From Actinomycetales bacterium (GTDB taxonomy: Bacteria; Actinomycetota; Actinomycetes; S36-B12; UBA5976): a stretch of DNA of 43,586 bases. The translations under genes and the position numbers were made by a program. The notes beneath the pieces are model-generated. The model had not been told where the DNA came from. It made no database searches and was given only the letters and a program-made list of their open reading frames with translations. Shown one piece after another: positions 43,001 through 43,586 of this stretch. Location of the stretch: the NCBI GenBank assembly GCA_027484085.1, contig JAIXQF010000007.1, positions 1 to 43,586 of the forward strand. Direction: 5' to 3'. The stretch's first letter is position 1, and every line of letters begins with the position of its first letter.

Positions 43001-43460
43001 CGATCCCATCACGCCTCTGGTCGCCAACCTCACGCAGTTGCTGCGTGATGAGCTCAACCGTCTGCAAATCAACTATCAGACCCATCACAAAAATGGCATG
43101 GAGCGACTAGACGGAGACACTAATTGGAAGCAGCTGGAACCTGAGCAGCGCAACACCCTTCTCGCCGCTCAAAAACTCACGCTCGCCGACTCACCTCAAG
43201 TGCAAGTAGCCAACACCGACGAAGTGCTTGCCACGGTTGATCGACTGTCGCTTTCGTCGTTTTCTGATCGTGTGGCAGCCATCGATTCACGTTTTGACGC
43301 AGTACTAGTCGCCTCAGCTGAGTTGATGGAGCCTAAGGCACAGTTCGTTAAGCTGCCAAGCCGCACGATCAAGACCGAAGAAGATATCGATGCCTGGCTA
43401 CTGGACGCAAAACAATCCATCGCACAGGCTTTGATACGCGGCCCTGTCATCCTTCACTGA
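40020..43460 (+). CDS. brxC: BREX P-loop ATPase BrxC
   Basis: A 1146-residue protein of the size expected for BrxC (PglY-related). Walker A is 'GFYGSGKS' at residues 76-83 in 'VWVSGFYGSGKSHLVKML', and Walker B 'LVVLDEVQQYIGED' lies near 265. Long helical C-terminal regions (about 900-1050) look coiled. It is a STAND/AAA-like ATPase thought to form the scaffold of the BREX complex. GGGG precedes the ATG. The gene is intact, with no frameshift seen. Confidence 0.95.
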   Translation: MLNREIYQKDPSTRKLVNEGVASVNDEKTSHALSVLRYELETFVCDGQYEKGLVHILETYLKNIEQSEQPAVWVSGFYGSGKSHLVKMLRTLWVDSSFDDGATARGIASLPKSVSDQLKELSTQAKRHGGLHAASGTLGSSSRDKSVRMALLGVLFKSVGLPEQYPVARFVMWLQHEGIYDAVHSQVEKSGFDWNEELDNFYVAEGLHEALVKAKPNLFTSTASCVETLNNLYPYVQDVSSGDMLKAIRQALTKDGKFPLTLVVLDEVQQYIGEDSQRSIDVQEVVEACCKNIGAKMLFMGTGQTAVTGTSNLKKLEGRFTVRVELSDADVDAVIRKVILAKKPEAKASVENVMQTNLGEISRHLSGTTIGHRPDDIQFFPQDYPILPVRRRFWESALRVLDQTGTDSQLRNQLSMIHKVIQTNVDAPVGCVVPADYLYFDAADKLLQSRILPRKVHERTMVWIKGTDDQRLMARACGLVFLVNKLASSNNEIGIHATLDTLADLLVEDLTQGSSALRSKLPDILDKCELLMKVGDEYRIQTEESAAWNDEFLSQRSNLANEAHRVDAERDDRIRRKFGELVRKLSLAQGTSKVTRDMYPVFDAQLPSDVNEKISIWVRDGWSIDENSVRADARQIGNQSPTVFVFIPKRSADDLRHYLIDFKAASATLDKRGIPNTAEGTEAYSAMDTTKKTAEGKINELLQEAFSGARVFQGGGNEILGNDLQAMVLEAATNSLQRLYPQFHIADHGGWSKVYEKAQKGAPDALKSVGDDGEPAMNSVCKAILAYIAGGKKGIDIRKNFEGATYGWPGDAVDGGLQVLLVAGLIRAQDERGQTIDPKELERKVIGKTMFKVESATVSAAQRIQIRKVLQKVGLIAKQGEELAYVPQFLVSAQELANRAGGEAPRPARPATAGLEEIRLTVGNEQLLALYNQRDELSQAIDTWTEVAERIENRMPTWNILKRLLAQVSGLSGAEVLLAQITHLEQQRLLLEEPDPITPLVANLTQLLRDELNRLQINYQTHHKNGMERLDGDTNWKQLEPEQRNTLLAAQKLTLADSPQVQVANTDEVLATVDRLSLSSFSDRVAAIDSRFDAVLVASAELMEPKAQFVKLPSRTIKTEEDIDAWLLDAKQSIAQALIRGPVILH

Positions 43461-43473
43461 GACCTGATTCACA

Positions 43474-43586
43474 ATGATGCAAGCACTCGAAAAAGACCTG
43501 CGCAGCGCGCTGGAGAAGACCGTCAAAGCGGCCCGCGCGGTAGCCGAAACGGCTGCGTATGCGGCCTTAGACCAACTGGGTGTGGG
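43474..43586 (+). CDS. pglX: BREX methyltransferase PglX, N terminus (cut by window end)
   Basis: Starts 13 bases after brxC. The visible part reads 'MMQALEKDLRSALEKTVKAA', then an Ala-rich helix 'AETAAYAALDQLGV'. This matches the opening helix of type 1 PglX proteins, and pglX directly follows brxC in type 1 BREX. Only 37 residues are inside the window, so no catalytic motif can be checked. Two adjacent ATG codons leave the exact start uncertain. Confidence 0.75.
   Translation, partial: MMQALEKDLRSALEKTVKAARAVAETAAYAALDQLGV

Overview
The window looks like chromosome from a betaproteobacterium. Burkholderiales, perhaps Oxalobacteraceae, is my best guess. The basis is DnaB sequence style, GC-intermediate codon use, and a direct-repeat family ending in a tmRNA-3'-end-like 20-mer. 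This is judgement from reading, not from a search.

Layout. 1-2954 looks like ordinary chromosome: a secreted DUF4189 protein and a SulP-STAS-cNMP anion transporter. 2955-3335 is a probable boundary: two 172/173-bp direct repeats, each carrying a terminator and a stretch resembling the 3' end of tmRNA, followed by a T-arm-like fragment. From 3543 (a small AlpA/excisionase-like HTH gene) to the right edge, the sequence reads as one large accessory or defence island. It has no recognisable housekeeping genes except a stand-alone second-copy-type dnaB.

Island genes in order: a zinc-ribbon protein and a Sel1-repeat protein (4016-6543, minus); a small unknown, a DUF3293 gene with a structured leader RNA, and an alpha/beta hydrolase (6902-8422); a MerR-like regulator, MIDAS VWA protein, DUF2130 PD-(D/E)XK-like protein and NYN/YacP-like nuclease (8862-14201, plus); five small minus genes including an HD (SpoT/MESH1-like) hydrolase (14302-17161); an unknown protein and DnaB (17290-19371); a DEDDh exonuclease, YbjN-like and GPGGG-repeat secreted protein cluster (19384-21126, minus); WYL regulator 1, a membrane protein, a methyltransferase, and a Cas4/RecB-like nuclease-helicase (21286-28095); a periplasmic DUF3857-transglutaminase protein with a cytoplasmic VIT-VWA protein (28113-33464, minus); a SprT-like protein (33668-34255); WYL regulator 2, an Hsp70-like ATPase and a partner with a GrpE-like tail (34252-38135, minus); and the start of a type 1 BREX operon (HTH, brxA, brxB, brxC, partial pglX; 38439-end).

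The most striking observation is a 17-bp operator, GGCTCA-N5-TGAGCC. It occurs eight times with at most one arm mismatch (four perfect). Nearly every site lies in the intergenic region heading an island operon, and the spacer is always exactly 5 bp. The two WYL proteins share 13 of 15 residues in the HTH recognition region, so I infer they read this operator and run the island, BREX included, as one regulon. BREX and the Hsp70/GrpE-like pair are divergent and share a tandem operator pair. Other candidates for undescribed biology are the VWA-DUF2130-NYN operon, the Hsp70-like/GrpE-like pair and the DUF3293 leader RNA.
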